Origin: Limnohabitans kasalickyi
GTDB lineage: Bacteria > Pseudomonadota > Gammaproteobacteria > Burkholderiales > Burkholderiaceae_C
DNA: 64,000 nt
Direction of reading: 5' to 3'
NCBI GenBank assembly: GCA_965234325.1
Contig: OZ248421.1
Coordinates: 1 to 64,000 of the forward strand
Part shown: positions 61,850 through 64,000 of the stretch, piece by piece
Layout of the letters: each line of letters begins with the position of its first letter
How positions within the stretch are numbered: position 1 is the first letter of the stretch
Notes under the pieces: model-generated
Databases searched by the model: none
What the model saw: only the letters and a program-made list of their open reading frames with translations
Told to the model about the DNA's origin: nothing
Translations under genes and position numbers: made by a program

Positions 61850-62074
61850 TTAATTCAATTGAGAAATAACGGTGTAGACAGAGGACTTCACGCCGTCCAA
61901 AGTGCCCGTTGAACCCTCAGCCCCAGGGAGCCAGCTTCGCCAGTCAAGAACCAGCAACTGTCCCGCTATGGCGAGAACCATGAACACTAAAAACAGCAAA
62001 ACAAACGTGATCCCATAACCATCGAAATGGCCGTGAGATTGAACCGTTGTTGTGCGATCGTTCGGGTGGGTCAT
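61850..62074 (-). CDS. Unknown single-span membrane protein between pufB and pufA
   Basis: A product of 74 residues from ATG 62074, with GGAG 6 bp upstream; ATG 62080 is too close to that site. The N-terminus is polar and histidine-rich (MTHPND...VQSHGHFDGYG). A membrane helix of about 22 residues follows (ITFVLLFLVFMVLAIAGQLLVL), then DWRSWLPGAEG and an amphipathic tail. No His lies in the helix, so it does not look like a bacteriochlorophyll-binding antenna. It is tightly packed, 25 bp after pufB and 14 bp before pufA. In most purple bacteria pufB is followed directly by pufA; PufX, where present, lies after pufM. It may be an LH1-ring or quinone-channel subunit. Confidence 0.75.
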   Translation of the reverse strand: MTHPNDRTTTVQSHGHFDGYGITFVLLFLVFMVLAIAGQLLVLDWRSWLPGAEGSTGTLDGVKSSVYTVISQLN

Positions 62075-62098
62075 ATTCATCTCCGTTGATTGGTTTTT

Positions 62099-62242
62099 TT
62101 AGAACCAGGGACGCCAGATCCACACTAAGCTGTGGGCGAAGAAAGCTCCTACGGCCCACAACAGGTAACCCTGTATGAAGTACGTATGGAACTCTTGGGC
62201 TTCTTCGTCTGACAGCCCTGAAGGGTTAGCTGCATCAGTCAT
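62099..62242 (-). CDS. pufB: LH1 antenna beta subunit PufB
   Basis: A product of 47 residues: a polar N-terminus with SDEEAQEFHTYFIQGYLLW, then a membrane helix with the BChl ligand His in AFFAH and the conserved end VWIWRPWF. This is a typical LH1 beta polypeptide. AGAGG lies about 7 bp before the ATG. It is the first antenna gene of the puf operon, 147 bp after bchZ. Confidence 0.95.
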   Translation of the reverse strand: MTDAANPSGLSDEEAQEFHTYFIQGYLLWAVGAFFAHSLVWIWRPWF

Positions 62243-62389
62243 AGTTTTTGCCTCTTTCTAAATGCCTTGCGGCAACTCCCTGAACTCTTGCAAGTGCAGG
62301 ACGGACTGTTGTGGTTGTGACACCGCAACAGGTGGACCCTCGGGCTAGCCGAAGGATTGGACGGTCCAACAAACTCAAGTGCACATCGT

Positions 62390-63856
62390 TCATGCATGTG
62401 CCCCTTCATTTGCTTTTCCGAACAATTCTGTGAATCTCTCTGCTTCAACATGCGAACGGCCGGTTTCCCGTGCATCGCGCTCCGCTTGATCGCGCATTCG
62501 CTTCGCTGCTGAAATTCGAACCAATACGGGCTGTTGCTCCAGCAAAGCGTCTAATCTGTCTTGTGCCTCGGGCTCCCACGGCACGGTGGTGTTGGGCGCA
62601 GAGCGACCCAAGGTGCCTTCGATCTTGTCCATCTCTGTGCCCAGGGGCAAGATGTGGAATAAGGCATCAAAGAGACCGTTGCAAAACTCTTGAATGATGT
62701 AAGTCGCGCCGGCATAACCCATGAAGGGCGTGCCGGTATGGCGACGGATGATGGGCAAAGGAAAACTGGCTGGAATGAAGCTGGTTTTCATCATGCCGCC
62801 ACCGCCACACTCGGCCAAATAAATACGCTCGTTGTAGCTGCCGTACAAAATGAGCGGCGTTTTTTCGGTCACCAGTTTGCGCACTTCTGCGTTGTCAGTT
62901 TTGGCACCTGCGATACGCGAGATGGCAAAGTTGCAAGGCAGGCCCATTTCGTCTTCTAAGAAATGGCGAATGCCGCGTGTGTAGGTTTCATTGGCCACGA
63001 CGCCAAAGTTGGCGGTACCAAAAAAGTCTTGTGTGACCGAGCGCCATAAATCCCAAATGGGTTTGATGGTGCTGTGCTTTTCTCGTTCAATGAACGGTTC
63101 TGGATCTAGGCCGAGCAACTCACCCAAAGAACGAAGGAATTTGGTGGTGCTGTGCAAACCAATAGGCGCTTGCAAATACGGGCGCTCTAGGGCTTCACAC
63201 AACATGCGGCCGAATTCGCGGTACATGCAAATATTGACATCGGCCTCAACCAATCGGGACACATCTGCGACGTGCGAACCCAATGGGAAGACCATATTGA
63301 TGTCGGCGCCAATACCTTGCACCAAGCGACGAATTTCAGCCAAATCACTGGGGCAGTTGAAAGTGCCGTAGCTGGGTCCAATGATGTTGACACGAGGACG
63401 CTCGCCCTCTTTGCGCACACGCTTAGGAACATGCTTGACACCGTACTGCTGCCAAAGCCAGTACATGGCGCGATTGGCACATTGCCACTGGTCTTCGTCA
63501 ATGGTGCGCGGCAAAAAGCGTTGCAGATTGGTACCCTCAGGCGTCACGCCGCCACCAATCATTTCAGCAATCGATCCCGTCACAACCACTGAAGGTAGAG
63601 CAGGGTTGAGCGTGGCGTGCGCACGGCGCATGGCGCCTTCGGTACCTTCGCGACCCAATTGCTCTTCGGCTAGTCCTGTGACCACAATCGGCAGCTCATG
63701 GGGTGGCAGTGCATCGGTGTAATGCAACACCGAAGTGACAGGCAAGTTCTCGCAGCCCACAGGGCCGTCAATGACAACTTGCAAGCCTTTGATGGCGGTG
63801 AACACATACACCGCTCCCCAATAGCCACCCGCGCGATCGTGGTCAAGAACTAGCAT
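62390..63856 (-). CDS. bchZ: Chlorophyllide a reductase subunit BchZ
   Basis: A product of 488 residues of the NifK-like COR complex, with GPVGCENLPVTSVLHYTDALP and Asn/Cys ligand stretches and the C-terminal KRMRDQAERDARETGRSHVE. With BchX and BchY it reduces ring B of chlorophyllide to the bacteriochlorin. The ATG overlaps the bchY stop (TGATG). It ends 147 bp before pufB, so puf transcripts may also start inside or before it. Confidence 0.95.
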   Translation of the reverse strand: MLVLDHDRAGGYWGAVYVFTAIKGLQVVIDGPVGCENLPVTSVLHYTDALPPHELPIVVTGLAEEQLGREGTEGAMRRAHATLNPALPSVVVTGSIAEMIGGGVTPEGTNLQRFLPRTIDEDQWQCANRAMYWLWQQYGVKHVPKRVRKEGERPRVNIIGPSYGTFNCPSDLAEIRRLVQGIGADINMVFPLGSHVADVSRLVEADVNICMYREFGRMLCEALERPYLQAPIGLHSTTKFLRSLGELLGLDPEPFIEREKHSTIKPIWDLWRSVTQDFFGTANFGVVANETYTRGIRHFLEDEMGLPCNFAISRIAGAKTDNAEVRKLVTEKTPLILYGSYNERIYLAECGGGGMMKTSFIPASFPLPIIRRHTGTPFMGYAGATYIIQEFCNGLFDALFHILPLGTEMDKIEGTLGRSAPNTTVPWEPEAQDRLDALLEQQPVLVRISAAKRMRDQAERDARETGRSHVEAERFTELFGKANEGAHA

Positions 63857-64000
63857 CAGATCATGGCCTCCGCTTTGCGTTTTTTGGCTTGCTTTTCCAG
63901 TTGCCTGCGCGTTTCAGCTTCAAACTCAGGGCGGTTTTGCGGCACGCCGTGTGAGGCTTCCCACACACCTGCGGCGTGCCCAGTACCGGTGTCGCCAAAG
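63856..64000 (-). CDS. bchY: Chlorophyllide a reductase subunit BchY, C-terminal part
   Basis: The last 47 codons of BchY are visible: FGDTGTGHAAGVWEASHGVP followed by a charged tail ending AEAMI. The 5' part lies beyond the right edge. The stop overlaps the start of bchZ. bchX, bchC and other carotenoid genes (crtE, crtF) probably lie further right. Confidence 0.9.
   Translation of the reverse strand, partial: FGDTGTGHAAGVWEASHGVPQNRPEFEAETRRQLEKQAKKRKAEAMI

Noticed and set aside
62243..62389. PpsR box in the bchZ-pufB gap
   Set aside because: TGT and ACA words occur there but with spacings other than 12 bp.
62239..62475. 78-residue frame before pufB as a PufQ-like gene
   Set aside because: It overlaps the end of bchZ, has no membrane helix and no ribosome site, and reads like a shadow of other sequence.
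1..64000. CRISPR array or rRNA operon
   Set aside because: No regularly spaced repeats and no conserved rRNA stretches were seen in the window.

Overview
The window carries most of a photosynthesis gene cluster (PGC) from a purple betaproteobacterium, probably a Comamonadaceae relative of Limnohabitans or Rhodoferax. This is inferred from gene order, the spheroidene-type carotenoid genes, the aerobic cyclase AcsF and protein character; no 16S gene is present. The left 7.9 kb is a foreign integrated element. Nothing here was compared with a database: all family calls come from motifs and gene order.

Positions 1-178 are the end of an IS3-family insertion sequence that truncated an island gene. 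Positions 179-7907 are an AT-rich element ending on a 45-bp copy of the 3' end of tRNA-Asn. It encodes a small tyrosine recombinase, a probable HUH replication initiator beside an inverted repeat and iterated motifs, a tRNA-guanine-transglycosylase/DpdA-like protein, an H-NS-like protein with a basic tail, a proline/glutamine-rich protein and several very AT-rich unknown genes. By reading I found no GATC, CATG, GTAC, GGCC, CCGG, GCGC or CGCG in the element. These words return within about 220 bp of its right end.

Positions 7.9-19.7 kb are ordinary chromosome: nhaA behind a structured leader, a HipBA-like pair, an amidohydrolase, a secreted protein, a DedA protein, a three-gene signalling cluster (HD-GYP regulator, large hybrid histidine kinase, single-domain receiver) and a membrane-anchored Mrr-like nuclease-domain protein.

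The PGC runs from 19.7 kb past the right edge. Its left part has a light-dependent protochlorophyllide reductase (LPOR) gene convergent with bciA, an ABC exporter, bchP, a PucC-like gene, bchG, hemA and dxs on the minus strand, then bchI-bchD on plus. A compact minus-strand run from bchF (51954) to an SDR gene (33569) holds bchF-N-B-H-L-M, lhaA, puhA-B-C, acsF, puhE, crtI, crtB and three little-known genes. Diverging from bchF are a cobalamin-binding AerR/PpaA-like gene, ppsR and a second cobalamin-binding gene preceded by an FNR-type site. Then come crtA-crtD-crtC and the puf operon (pufB, a small unknown membrane protein gene, pufA, pufL, pufM, pufC), bchZ and the end of bchY.

Together the genes make isoprenoid precursor (dxs) and tetrapyrrole precursor (hemA), insert magnesium (bchHID), and build (bchM, acsF, LPOR and BchLNB, bciA, bchF, bchYZ) and esterify (bchG, bchP) bacteriochlorophyll. 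They also make spheroidene-series carotenoids and assemble a reaction centre-LH1 complex with a tetraheme cytochrome. PpsR/CrtJ-type boxes (TGT-N12-ACA) lie before bchG, between dxs and bchI, and in the bchF/aerR divergent region. They point to redox/light repression tuned by the cobalamin-binding proteins.
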